The translations under genes and the position numbers were made by a program. The notes below the pieces were generated by a model. It ran no database searches, was not told where the DNA came from, and saw only the letters and a program-made list of their open reading frames with translations. This document shows positions 20,818 to 32,300 of a DNA stretch of 64,000 bases, piece by piece. The stretch is from Diplolepis rosae (lineage: Eukaryota > Arthropoda > Insecta > Hymenoptera > Diplolepididae): assembly GCA_030998225.1 (NCBI GenBank), contig JAPYXD010000696.1, positions 2,728,001 to 2,792,000 of the forward strand, written 5' to 3'. The number at the start of each line of letters is the position of its first letter. Within the stretch, counting starts at the first letter, position 1.

Positions 20818-22744
20818 TTCCTGAAGTATTTCCTTTTGCAGTGGGGTAAATAGTGGGTCTCCGAAAAAAGCCTTATGATGGTTAATTTTTTGCTGTTAAT
20901 TTCCTCTATAATCCAGCTTAATTTTATGAGCCAATCTTCTTCAACATAGTCGGGCATTTCCTCCTTCTTTATTTCCTTCCATAACTTTCCTATCGCGTTA
21001 GGATTTGTCTTAACTTTGCCGAAGGTGGGTTGCAGTCTCCAATTTATAAATTCCGTATGCATGTCAAGTTTTTTGGTTGTCATGTCTTCTGTACATTCGT
21101 TCTCTGTTTCCTCCGAAGGTTCTCTCATCCTTCTTGGTGGTAAATTGATCTTTTCCTCTCCTTTTAGTACCCTATCTTCTGTTATAACTGGGGTACCGAA
21201 AATTTCGATTTTCTGTGGTTGAGATTTTAATTCCGCAATTCCATCTTCCTCATTGAATATTCCTGCTTCCAACAATTCTTCTTTTGAAATATCAGATGTT
21301 GTTGGGAAAAGTCGGGATAAACAGTCTGCAACTTTGTTTTCTTTTCCTGTTAAGTATTCGATGTCGTAATCGTATTCCTCCATTCTCAATCGCCATCGTA
21401 GCAATCTTGAGCTAGGATCCTTGACGTTATGGAGCCAGACCAAAGCTCTGTGATCCGTTTGGATTTTGAATTTGTTATCAAGGAGATACTGTCTCAAACG
21501 CTTCATAACCCACACTATAGCTAAAAGCTCTTTTTCTAAGGTACTGTATCTTTCTTGCTTTCTTGCTTTTTCGCAGTTTAATGTCCAGTCGAATATTGTA
21601 TCCTTTTGAGTTAGCTTAGTGAGTGGTCTTTCAATGCTTGAAAAGTTTTTTATAAATTTTCTATGGTATCCTGCGAGTCCTAAAAGGGATTGTACGTCCT
21701 TTACTGTTTTTAATTGTTTCATGTTCTGTACTGCACTTAATTTCTCTGGGTTGGGGTTTACTCCATCCTTAGTAATTACATGTCCTAAATATTCCAATTC
21801 TGGTTTAAGGTATTTGCATTTGCTGGGTTCTAGACGTAGTCCTAGTGTTTATATTCTTTCCAAAACCGCTTCTAAATTTTCGTTATTTTTTGAATAGTTT
21901 CGCCAAAATTACTATGTCATCTATATATGCAAAGCATCTTGTGCCTATTAATCCTCTAAATGCATTGTCCATCATCCGTTGGAATGTGCTGGAGCATTCT
22001 TTAATCCGAAGATTAGATTTAGATTAGAAAAGCTAAAAAGAATTTTGCTCTACCAAGCTGATCCAATATATCGTCTATTACGGGTAACGGATATGCATCT
22101 TGATCCGTATCTTTATTGATTTTGCGGTAATCAATGACCATTCGTAATTTATCACCTTTTTTAGGTACTATCTACAGTGGGGAGTTAAATGGTGATTGGG
22201 ATTCACTTATAATTCATTTTCGTAAAAGTTTCTCCGTTTCCTGGAGTGAATACTCTCGGTGTTTTACCGGCAGTTTATGTGACCTTAAATTAATGATTCT
22301 TCTCAATTTCAGAACAATTTTGTGTTGTATTAAGTTTGTGCGTGGGAGTGGTTCGGTGTCCAAAGAGAATACTTCTTGGTATTTTGTAATTAATCTTTGT
22401 ATAATATCTTTCTGATGTTCCTCTAAATGATCCAGTTTCGATAGTTTAAAAATTTCCTGTAATCTATTCCATAGTTCGCCCTCCTTTTTGCGTGAATTCA
22501 CGTCTCGGGAAACAATAGTTAGTATTTGTTCATACTTAATTCTGGTGTTTATTGGTTTAGGTTCTATACAGTAATTGGTAATGGGTACAGAAATCTTGTT
22601 CTGAATTCTATAAATTCCGTCTGGTATGTTTTTTTGATCTAATATAAGTACATCCTGATTTTGATCATTCGTTGCTATTCTAAATACTTTTTTCCGGAAG
22701 TGGGAAATTGTCAGGTACAGTATGAAAAATATGTGATTGTCCAA
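20781..22744 (-). pseudogene. pol: Reverse transcriptase-RNase H of the errantivirus-like element
   Basis: The frame at 22744-22214 carries the pre-RT block EVFSLDTEPLPRTN and the start of RT (KLPVKHREYSLQETEKLL). From 22214 to 21797 stops and frameshifts accumulate, but LRMVIDYRKIN and the catalytic AYIDDIVIL are visible. From 21797, MEYLGHVITKDGV and LLGLAGYHRKFIKNFS mark the thumb and connection. RNase H has lost about 65 residues: after FDWTLNCEKA the text jumps to YSTLEKELLAIVW, removing the first catalytic Asp. QTDHRALVWL and ADCLSRLFP remain. Confidence 0.85.
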
Positions 22745-23126
22745 AAAATGTTAAATTAACTGTTTCTGTAGAGATGTGTTCGTCCCTACCCATAATAAAT
22801 TTTTTAATGTATTTTTGCCTTTTATCGTCAATGGCAATGACTTTCTCCTTAATTAAATTTATTGCTGCTCCTGAGTCGACCAGTAGTCTGCATTCTCCTG
22901 TTCTTCCAATTTGAATGTTCTTTAATCTGAATTTACGTAGTATAGGGCCTACTATGTTCAGCGCATAATTATATTCAGATGAATACTAATTTACTTTTAT
23001 TTTATTTTCTTTCGGGCTTACCGCAGTGAAGTCCGGAGTTCTTGCCTTAATGAATCTCGTAATATTCTCACTTGCTTCTGGTCCGTAGAATCCAGTTTCT
23101 TTTCTCAGGACCGTCCGCGTTTCCAT
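22680..23126 (-). pseudogene. Short Gag remnant followed in frame by protease
   Basis: From the ATG at 23126, 46 codons reach TAG at 22986-22988. The same frame continues without another stop to 22680 and contains the retropepsin active site CRLLVDSGAAINLI and the flap-side KFIMGRDEHIS. A normal gag (about 400 codons) is missing between the leader and the protease, so most of gag has been deleted. A frameshift near 22690 separates the protease from the RT frame. Confidence 0.75.
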
Positions 23127-23181
23127 ATGGTTCTAATTAATCTATTCCGTAGAATTTCGAGAACCGAGAGAAATTAGCGGA

Positions 23182-23198
23182 TCCTGGCAGGATCGCCA
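23182..23198 (-). promoter_or_regulatory. Primer-binding site, tRNA-Arg type
   Basis: Minus strand TGGCGATCCTGCCAGGA, six bases after the 5' LTR. It is complementary to the 3' end CCTGGCAGGATCG-CCA of insect tRNA-Arg (UCG), as I recall that tRNA. Confidence 0.75.
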
Positions 23199-23203
23199 AA
23201 AAA

Positions 23204-23378
23204 TGTTATGCGTAATATCGAAGAATGAGGTTTTAAGAATATTGCTGAGTCGTTTGTATGGAAAGCTCAGTGGTTACATCTTTATTGATCGGGCAAGAAC
23301 TGAGGAGCGGGCCCTGCGTTCTACAGTATATAGCCCTGGAGTGCTAATAGAAGGGGTATCTTACCGTTAGGCATAACA
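23204..23378 (-). repeat. 5' LTR of the errantivirus-like element (complete, 175 bp)
   Basis: Starts TGTTATGC and ends GCATAACA. Its GCGGGCCC is the target sequence duplicated by the hAT in the other LTR. CCAT follows at 23379-23382. On the minus strand it precedes the primer-binding site. Confidence 0.9.
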
Positions 23379-23382
23379 CCAT

Positions 23383-23530
23383 ATATAAATACGAGCAGAA
23401 AATAAAAGATGATAAACCTTTTATAATTAAAACATATTCAATTCCAATGAAATTAAGAAATTTAGTTATAACAGAAATAAACAATTTACTAGAGCTAGGA
23501 ATAATTCGGAGATAAAATAGTACATATATA
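23383..23530 (+). pseudogene. Gypsy-A reverse transcriptase, start
   Basis: Encodes YKYEQKIKDDKPFIIKTYSI, MKLRNLVITEINNLLELGII and NSTYI, the opening of a Gypsy RT, with a TAA after GIIRR. It is cut by array 2 and continues at 27711. Confidence 0.8.
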
Positions 23531-23693
23531 TTTTAAAGTGACATGTTTGATAACATGTCTGCTATTATATTGACCCATAATTCATAGAATTTTTTGTTCA
23601 TTTCTCGTTATTTTGGCATAGGGTCAGATTCTTTTTATTTCCGTCGAATAAAATTTTCACTATTACATATAAAAATACTCAAAAAGAAAGCAA

Positions 23694-23734
23694 GGCAAAC
23701 GTTTCGGCCACATATGGGGGCCCTCTTCAGTGCC
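23694..23734 (-). ncRNA. Hammerhead-like motif, array 2 unit 1
   Basis: Identical to the 27553-27593 copy described below. Confidence 0.6.
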
Positions 23735-24917
23735 ATAAATTCAAGGATTAATTCAAAATTTCTGTAAAACATTAGAATATAGGAGATAATGAAATTAAGG
23801 ATTATCATAGAATTCAAAAACTTATCTCAAAGCTTGCAATTCAAAATGAAGTAGTCCAGTATGCAGCATCACGATTCGAAAAAATATTTAGAGTTCACTG
23901 TGAATAAAAAAACCGGATAACAATTAAACCGGGAAACATAAAAAAATTTCCACACGAACCGACCGCAATTAAAAAAAAATTTCTTATTAAAAAAGGATGC
24001 CAAATTGCTTATCAATGGCAGAACGCGAACAAAACCGGATAACAAATAAACCGGGAAACATAAAAAAGAAAAAAAATTATCCACACGAACCTACCACAAT
24101 TTAAAAAAATTTTTATTAAAAGAGGATGCCAAATTGCTCATCAATGGCAGAACGCGAACAAGGTTTACATTTTTAAACTTTTCGTTTAGAATATGTTACC
24201 GGAGTCTCTCACAGAATGATCTGAACTGTTTTAAAAACCGACTCAAGGCATGTGGGTTTGCTGACCGAAAATTTTTTTATGTAAGAAATCCTGAGAGTTT
24301 CTTTTGCTCCTTGAGAAGACTATTGTCCTATACCTAGTAAAGAAATTCGAAACGTTTATGGTGATTTTCACGAGTGGAGGAAGGCGTGTATTTTTCAAGA
24401 AACGATTTTTTTATATCAGCTTCACGGACAATCCATTTAACATTGAATTGGCAAGCATGGCATTACAGAAACATAAATTATTATAATATCTAGACATGTA
24501 CTTTTACTCAATATTATTTGAGTATGTTAAGCAATAAATAGAAAAAATTGAATGTTGTTTAATACTGCATTCAGATTTATTCTGAGATGTTTTGAAAAAT
24601 ACTACATTTATCTTTAAAAAATAACAAAAATGCAATTTTAGTAATCGTGATATCAAGTATCACATTTTAGGAAGTATTAATAGATTTAGTTTGTTCTGAA
24701 AATGGTCAGAACTATGAGATATTCAACCTTTATACTAAATGCGCCTTTTTAAAATTTTAAAGTGACATTAATGATAACATGTCTGCTATTATATTGACCC
24801 ATAATTCATAGAATTTTTTGTTCATTTCTCGTTATTTTGGCATAGGGTCAAATTCTTTTTATTTCCGTCGAATAAAATTTTCACTATTACATATAAAAAT
24901 ACTCAAAAAGAAAGCAA

Positions 24918-24958
24918 GGCAAACGTTTCGGCCACATATGGGGGCCCTCTTCAGTGCC
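24918..24958 (-). ncRNA. Hammerhead-like motif, array 2 unit 2
   Basis: Exactly 1,224 bp from the unit 1 copy, so cleavage at both would free one unit-length RNA. Confidence 0.6.
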
Positions 24959-26143
24959 ATAAATTCAAGGATTAATTCAAAATTTCTGTAAAACATTAGA
25001 ATATAGGAGATAATGAAATTAAGGATTATCATAGAATTCAAAAACTTATCTCAAAGCTTGCAATTCAAAATGAAGTAGTCCAGTATGCAGCATCACGATT
25101 CGAAAAAATATTTAGAGTTCACTGTGAATAAAAAAACCGGATAACAATTAAACCGGGAAACATAAAAAAATTTCCACACGAACCGACCGCAATTAAAAAA
25201 AAATTTCTTATTAAAAAAGGATGCCAAATTGCTTATCAATGGCAGAACGCGAACAAAACCGGATAACAAATAAACCGGGAAACATAAAAAAGAAAAAAAA
25301 TTATCCACACGAACCTACCACAATTTAAAAAAATTGCTTATTAAAAAAGGATGCCAAATTGCTCATCAATGGCAGAACGCGAACAAGGTTTACATTTTTA
25401 AACTTTTCGTTTAGAATATGTTACCGGAGTCTCTCACAGAATGATCTGAACTGTTTTAAAAACCGACTCAAGGCATGTGGGTTTGCTGACCGAAAATTTT
25501 TTTATGTAAGAAATCCTGAGAGTTTCTTTTGCTCCTTGAGAAGACTATTGTCCTATACCTAGTAAAGAAATTCGAAACGTTTATGGTGATTTTCACGAGT
25601 GGAGGAAGGCGTGTATTTTTCAAGAAACGATTTTTTTATATCAGCTTCACGGACAATCCATTTAACATTGAATTGGCAAGCATGGCATTACAGAAACATA
25701 AATTATTATAATATCTAGACATGTACTTTTACTCAATATTATTTGAGTATGTTAAGCAATAAATAGAAAAAATTGAATGTTGTTTAATACTGCATTCAGA
25801 TTTATTCTGAGATGTTTTGAAAAATACTACATTTATCTTTAAAAAATAACAAAAATGCAATTTTAGTAATCGTGATATCAAGTATCACATTTTAGGAAGT
25901 ATTAATAGATTTAGTTTGTTCTGAAAATGGTCAGAACTATGAGATATTCAACCTTTATACTAAATGTGCCTTTTTAAAATTTTAAAGTGACATGTTTGAT
26001 AACATGTCTGCTATTATATTGACCCATAATTCATAGAATTTTTTGTTCATTTCTCGTTATTTTGGCATAGGGTCAGATTCTTTTTTATTTCCGTCGAATA
26101 AAATTTTCACTATTACATATAAAAATACTCAAAAAGAAAGCAA

Positions 26144-26184
26144 GGCAAACGTTTCGGCCACATATGGGGGCCCTCTTCAGTGCC
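26144..26184 (-). ncRNA. Hammerhead-like motif, array 2 unit 3 (truncated unit)
   Basis: 1,226 bp from the unit 2 copy; core unchanged. Confidence 0.6.
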
Positions 26185-26329
26185 ATAAATTCAAGGATTA
26201 ATTCAAAATTTCTGTAAAACATTAGAATATAGGAGATAATGAAATTAAGGATTATCATAGAATTCAAAAACTTATCTCAAAGCTTGCAATTCAAAATGAA
26301 AGAAATTTTGAATTAATCCTTGAATTTAT

Positions 26330-26370
26330 GGCACTGAAGAGGGCCCCCATATGTGGCCGAAACGTTTGCC
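26330..26370 (+). ncRNA. Hammerhead-like motif, array 2 inverted partial unit
   Basis: Same core, opposite strand, 30 bp inside the junction of the two truncated ends. Confidence 0.6.
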
Positions 26371-27552
26371 TTGCTTTCTTTTTGAGTATTTTTATATGTA
26401 ATAGTGAAAATTTTATTCGACGGAAATAAAAAGAATCTGACCCTATGCCAAAATAACGAGAAATGAACAAAAAATTCTATGAATTATGGGTCAATATAAT
26501 AGCAGACATGTTATCAAACATGTCACTTTAAAATTTTAAAAAGGCACATTTAGTATAAAGGTTGAATACCTCATAGTTCTGACCATTTTCAGAACAAACT
26601 AAATCTATTAATACTTCCTAAAATGTGATACTTGATATCACGATTACTAAAATTGCATTTTTGTTATTTTTTAAAGATAAATGTAGTATTTTTCAAAACA
26701 TCACAGAATATACCAGAATGCAGTATTAAACAACATTCAATTTTTTCTATTTATTGCTTAACATACTCAAATAATATTGAGTAAAAGTACATGTCTAGAT
26801 ATTATAATAATTTATGTTTCTGTAATGCCATGCTTGCCAATTCAATGTTAAATGGATTGTCCGTGAAGCTGATATAAAAAAATCGTTTCTTGAAAAATAC
26901 ACGCCTTCCTCCACTCGTGAAAATCACCATAAACGTTTCGAATTTCTTTACTAGGTATAGGACAATAGTCTTCTCAAGGAGCAAAAGAAACTCTCAGGAT
27001 TTCTTACATAAAAAAATTTTCGGTCAGCAAACCCACATGCCTTGAGTCGGTTTTTAAAACAGTTCAGATCATTCTGTGAGAGACTCCGGTAACATATTCT
27101 AAACGAAAAGTTTAAAAATGTAAACCTTGTTCGCGTTCTGCCATTGATGAGCAATTTGGCATCCTCTTTTAATAAAAATTTTTTTATTTGTGGTAGGTTC
27201 GTGTGGATAATTTTTTTTCTTTTTTATGTTTCCCGGTTTATTTGTTATCCGGTTTTGTTCGCGTTCTGCCATTGATAAGCAATTTGGCATCCTTTTTTAA
27301 TAAGAAATTTTTTTTTAATTGCGGTCGGTTCGTGTGGAAATTTTTTTATGTTTCCCGGTTTAATTGTTATCCGGTTTTTTTATTCACAGTGAACTCTAAA
27401 TATTTTTTCGAATCGTGATGCTGCATACTGGACTACTTCATTTTGAATTGCAAGCTTTGAGATAAGTTTTTGAATTCTATGATAATCCTTAATTTCATTA
27501 TCTCCTATATTCTAATGTTTTACAGAAATTTTGAATTAATCCTTGAATTTAT

Positions 27553-27593
27553 GGCACTGAAGAGGGCCCCCATATGTGGCCGAAACGTTTGCC
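27553..27593 (+). ncRNA. Hammerhead ribozyme-like motif (reference copy)
   Basis: Order of parts: stem I 5' strand GGCA; core CUGAAGA (C3-U4-G5-A6-N-G8-A9); stem II GGCC...GGCC with loop CCCAUAUGU and one extra G; core GAA; ACGU, a palindrome that supplies A15.1-U16.1 and could form stem III between two copies; cleavage position U; stem I 3' strand UGCC. Minimal hammerheads with palindromic stem III, active as dimers, are known in Penelope-like elements and retrozymes. The extra G beside stem II is unusual. Activity is untested. Confidence 0.65.
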
Positions 27594-27710
27594 TTGCTTT
27601 CTTTTTGAGTATTTTTATATGTAATAGTGAAAATTTTATTCGACGGAAATAAAAAGAATTTGACCCTATGCCAAAATAACGAGAAATGAACAAAAAATAG
27701 TACATATATA

Positions 27711-28438
27711 CTTCCGCTTGTGACTAGTTTGAAAAAAGATGGAAGCGTTAGAATATGTCTAGATGCTCGAAAATTAAATGATTAATGATTATGAATGTGC
27801 AGAACCAACTGAGGTGCTATTTCAGAGGTGTGGTAGAAGTAAAATTATGTCAACAATGGATCTGACCAGTATTTTTTGGCAAATCCCACTAGCCGATGAA
27901 TCAAAAAAATATACAGCGTTTTTACACGAAGATAAATGATACGAATTTTGCGTAACACAATTCGGCCTAAAAACCCGAAAAGATTGTAATCATTCAAAAT
28001 TTTTCAAGACCACGAAATTTAAAAGAATTACGTGGATTTTTCGGTTTAATTAATTTCTCTACCAAATTTTCAAAAAATAATGCGGCGAAAATAGTTCCAC
28101 TTTTGGAAATGTAAAAAAAAGAAGTGAAATGGTCATGGAACGACGACCTGGAACGAGTTTTCAACGAGATAAAACTTTTGTTTAGTTGTTCTGTCCTACT
28201 AAACTATCCAGAAGTTAAGAAACCTTTTTATCTACAAACTGATGCCAGTGATGTGGCATTGGGTGCCGTTTTATTCCAGCTTGACCACAATGGAAATCCA
28301 TGCCACATTATTTATGCCAGTCGGACCTTAAAGAGCGCTGAACTGGCATATTACACGACCGAAAAAGAGCTGTTGGCGATAGTTTGGGCCCTTCAAAAAT
28401 TTTGATCTTACATAATGTGAGGAAAAATCATTATCAAG
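27711..28438 (+). pseudogene. Gypsy-A reverse transcriptase (rest) and RNase H start
   Basis: RT resumes as LPLVTSLKKDGSVRICLDAR, then MSTMDLTSIFWQIPLADES with the first catalytic Asp, then a stop after LHEDK. After QFGLKT a deletion removes the YxDD motif. The thumb continues as RNLKELRGFFGLINFSTKF. RNase H starts at 28124 (92 clean codons): KPFYLQTDASDVALGAVLF with its catalytic Asp, then TTEKELLAIVWALQKF. Two stops follow before the 9.45-kb insertion at 28439. Confidence 0.85.
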
Positions 28439-28833
28439 AGTAGTTATACAGGGCTGGTTCTAGATACAAAATTCCTGTAACCGACATTTACCGACATCAA
28501 GAAGCTTCGATTGGTTCTGTCCCAAGCTAAGTCTGGAAGTTTCAAGAAGGAGTTCGAAGCATATGACGTCACACTATACCCTTGATAAATTGTTTATGAA
28601 TGAATAAAGGAGGAGGGTGGGGGGGAGTCATCTCTTTCCGGAAACGTTTATTTCAAAGATTTTAGGTTGATCTTGAAAATATGACCTCAAAATAATGTGT
28701 TGGTTGTATTTTTAAGGCTTTTATGTTAAAAATTTATGATTTTCATTATAATTACATGAAACATAATTTGGAAATAATGCAAAATTACTTTATATAGATA
28801 CAGACGGGCTAATACTATATATAATATCACACA

Positions 28834-28846
28834 CCCCCCCCCCCCC
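28834..28846. repeat. Poly-C run (13)
   Basis: The counterpart in the right arm is the poly-G run of 17 at 36393-36409, as expected for inverted arms. Confidence 0.9.
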
Positions 28847-28866
28847 TACCCCATTTAATTGCTTAC

Positions 28867-29193
28867 ATTCGAAGAGATATTCATAAATTCGATATGTCTC
28901 ATTATCCTCCAAATAATGTTTATAATATTCCTCTTGCAAATAAAAAAATTTTAGGTTTAATAAATTATGAGAAGGATTGGAAAATTATGTTAGAATTTAT
29001 TGGATTGCGATCAAATTATGACTCAAAGTGTGATCGAGAAGAAAAAAGAAAGGCTAAAGGTGTTAAGTGGGGGCAACATTGAAAGAAATAACATTTAAAA
29101 ATTACAAGCAGTCTCTAATCTCTTTTAAAAAAAAAACTTTGTCAAGACTCAATTTCCGATTCGAAGTAAAAAGCACGAAGTGCATACAATTAA
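28867..29193 (+). pseudogene. Polinton-type DNA polymerase B, C-terminal fragment (left arm)
   Basis: [19 protein letters not shown], then [11 protein letters not shown] and [10 protein letters not shown], stop, then KEITFKNYKQSLISF in a shifted frame and SKKHEVHTIK near 29190. This run of motifs (FDTSDYPP..., NKKVLGK.KDE, KAKGV, HTI) is the thumb/C-terminal part of Polinton-type protein-primed PolB. It ends where the arm stops matching the right side. Non-functional. Confidence 0.7.
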
Positions 29194-29354
29194 GGAGGTT
29201 CTACAGTTACGATGCAAGTCAGTATAGAGTTGCTGTTGTCGCTTGACTCACATGGTAGGAGATCTGACAATGCCGTGTTTCACACATATATATAGATATA
29301 CAGGTATAATGCGTTACGGAAAGCGTAGTCTACCACGGACGTATACCGTGCAAC

Positions 29355-32300
29355 ATGTCTGAGTGGAAGAAGCTGGAAGAAAATCCAGAAAAACAAGCAA
29401 GATTCTTTTGGAAAGGCAAAAGGGTAACAGAGAAGGTGTATTAAAGAAGATGTTTGGATACAAATTTTGACAAAAATTTGAGGAATATTCACGGTACGAA
29501 GAGAGATACTCATAACCTCAACAATGATGAACTCCAAAACGATGGCAATTGTAAAATGGTTGAAATTGAAGGACGTAGAATCATAAACATGAAGACTCTT
29601 GGAGATCAAATGTTTTGCAACAAGTGTCAATCCATACTCTCCTTGCAGGATATTGTGAGTGAGGAACGATACGGTTTAGCTTCTGTATTCAAGGTGAAAT
29701 GTCGAAAATGCAAACTAATTTCTAAAGTTGAAACGGACAAAAAACATTTAGTTTGTAAAGATAAAGAACATGATGGTTCAGAACAAAACTGTGATAAATC
29801 CAAGGAATGTCTACATTATGATACTAATACAAAGGGAGTTATAGGTTTGTATATGTGCTAACTTGTACAATTGTGTGTGTGTATATATATGATAAAGAAA
29901 TATCTTTCTAAATAATTATTACATTTATAGGCGTACTCAATGGAGGCATTGGAAATACGCAATTCAACAAAGTATTGACGAATTTTGATATTCCAGAGAT
30001 GTATTGGTCAACATATAAAAATCAAGAGAAAGAAGTTGGAGTGGCCATCGAGAGTATGGCCTACGAGAGTTGTGTTCGAGCAGCCTATGAAGAATGAATG
30101 AAGACCATAGAAAATAAACAAGATGTTGTAAAGTTATTGTAAGCGTTGAAATTGTACATTCTGATTATTTTTTACTATTGATTTTTTTCAACTCATCTAC
30201 AATTTATATTTTTTAATTTTACATTTTGATCAATTTTCAAGTATTTACTTCTGATTTTTGTGTTCGTTGTTGAGTTTTATTTATTTATTTATTTTTACTA
30301 ATTATGATAAATATTAAGTATTTATTGTTTTAATGATTTGTAGCTGAATTGATTGATTTTTATAATATGCAAAGTATTAATTCATTACACGCTACATATA
30401 CCATATATATATATATATATATATTGGTGTATAGGCTACAATAATAATTGTTTGATGATTGAATCTTAATTTGATTTATACCAATAGATAAAAAGGAAAA
30501 CCAAAATGAAGTTCAATATTGTATTTTTCCCCTTTTGATTTATTTTCAAGCCTAGTCATTTAGATCATAATTTTATTCTTCCTGGTGAGTATGGAAACCA
30601 TGTTTAATATCCAGAAGAAAATTTAGTACGCGTAGCTGCATCATTCGATATGGGCTGGACAACCAGAGGTACTGGTCGAACATACGACAGTCTTTCAGGC
30701 ACTACTGCTTTAATCGGTTACTATTCAAAAAAAGATATCCTATATTACACTAAATAGAAAGTGTAAAAAGTGTGACCTTGGCCAGTCACCTAGTGATCAT
30801 GATTGCCGGCTGAATTTTCAAGGATCTGCCAAAGCTATGGAACCTCATGCCGCAGTGAAACTTGTTAATGAAAATAAAATTTTGAAAGAATGTAACGTTG
30901 AAGTCGGAGTTGTAATAGCGGACAATGACAGCAGTTCCATTAGTGCTATTCGCAATGCTTGTACTTATGAAGTAATCAAGCAAGCCGATAAAAATCATAC
31001 AAGCAAAGAAGTTACGAACGCGTTATACAAAATTAAAAAATGTTTCAAAGACTTTACTGGGCCAGCAATAAAGTATTTGCAAAGGTGTTTTAATTTTTGC
31101 ATTTCGCAGAATATTGGAAAAGATACGAACGTGGCTGCTGCTATTAGAAATATTCCAGATCATTGTTTTAATAGTCATGAAAATTGTGGTGAATGGTGCG
31201 GCTATAAAAATAATCCAGACACTTATACCCATTCAGTAATTAAAGAAGGTTTTAAAAATCCTAATTTGTTTCAAAGTTTAAAAAATATATTTGAAACTCT
31301 AGCAAATAAGGCAAGCTCGTTTTCAGCAGGTGCTTCAAGCAATGCTAACGAAAGCTTGAATCCTATGATAGCAAATAAAGCGCCAAAAAATAAAATGTAT
31401 GACACGTCTCCGTCTGGTGATGTGAGAGTAGCGTGTGCTATCAATATAAAGATCGATGGCGAGCAGTACGTCGTAGGCTTAGCTGAAAAGTTGTCGTTAT
31501 CACCAGGCAAATATGCAAAGAAGTATACTACTCAAAAAGACTTATATTCTAGGAAAAAATATACGAATTCGTTGACACGTACCTTTAAAAAGCGACATTT
31601 ATTCTTAAGGAAACGTAAGACTGATTTAAGACATAAAAAGGAGCTTTTAGAAGGAACAACCTATGAATCTGATATAGGGCTCCTTGATTTAGATGCAATT
31701 ATTTCTATTGCAGAAATAACTGATAATGAGCCTATTGTTATTCTATTCGATTTGAAAACTGGCGGCCTTAGCAAGAGCGCGGATATTTTGCAAATAGCAG
31801 CTAAATGCCAAAACTTTACATTTTCCGTGTATATTAAACCTAGTCAACAAATTAATGAAGGAGCAAATTTAGTTACTGGTTTACGGTATGACGACGGAAA
31901 TCTAACGTTACACGGAAATATACTTAAAACGGTTCCCTTATCGGACGCTATAATTGCATTTTATGAGTTTTTGTACTTGTTTCAAAAGAAATGTGTGCTA
32001 ACAGCTCACAATTGCAATTTTGATTGTCCACGGTTATTAAATGCGGTCAAAATTACATTTATGGAAAAATATTACCAATAAGTTATTTTAGGATTTGCGG
32101 ATACATTGCCTTTGATAAAAAAATGTAATCAAAATAAAGGTAAAGGCGAAAATAAATTGGAAACTGTCGCAAACAATATGAATATAGATACAAGTCAAGC
32201 TCATAATGATCTTGATGACGTTGTGATATTGGATAAAGTCTTAGAAAATTTTAACATAACCAATGATACTTTAATTGACCGTGTTGTAACTTTAGTGGAA

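Larger units (their letters stand above)
11385..23378 (-). mobile_element. Errantivirus-like endogenous LTR element, gag-deleted, in Gypsy-A
   Basis: Both ends are 175-bp LTRs bounded by TGTTATGC/GCATAACA and flanked by CCAT. Genes run on the minus strand: short gag remnant-PR (23126-22680), RT-RNase H (22744-20781), integrase (20817-19756) and an env-like frame (19721-19008). The 3' LTR is split by a 7.3-kb hAT. Without the hAT the element is ~4.7 kb. Gag is almost absent, RT has several lesions and RNase H has an internal deletion, so the copy is defective. Confidence 0.85.
23531..27693. mobile_element. Penelope/retrozyme-like array 2 (young), hammerhead-bearing, inserted in Gypsy-A RT
   Basis: Units of 1,224 bp lie head to tail at 23531-24757, 24758-25980 and 25981-26300 (truncated). 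They are followed by an inverted series, 26301-26550 (partial) and a unit to 27693. The family sense, defined by the ribozyme strand, is minus for the left block and plus for the right block, so the two truncated 5' ends meet at ~26300. ATAGTACATATATA occurs at 23517-23530 and 27697-27710, a duplication of 14 bp (up to 17). The RT frame reads across it. Longest frames are ~71 codons and unlike any protein known to me. Copies are nearly identical, so insertion was recent. Each unit boundary has a hairpin GACATGTTATCAAACATGTC. Confidence 0.8.

Noticed and set aside
23635..27652. 60-71 codon frames repeated in each array unit
   Set aside because: They recur because the units are near-identical; no homology, the frames overlap the ribozyme-like motif, and older copies do not keep them.
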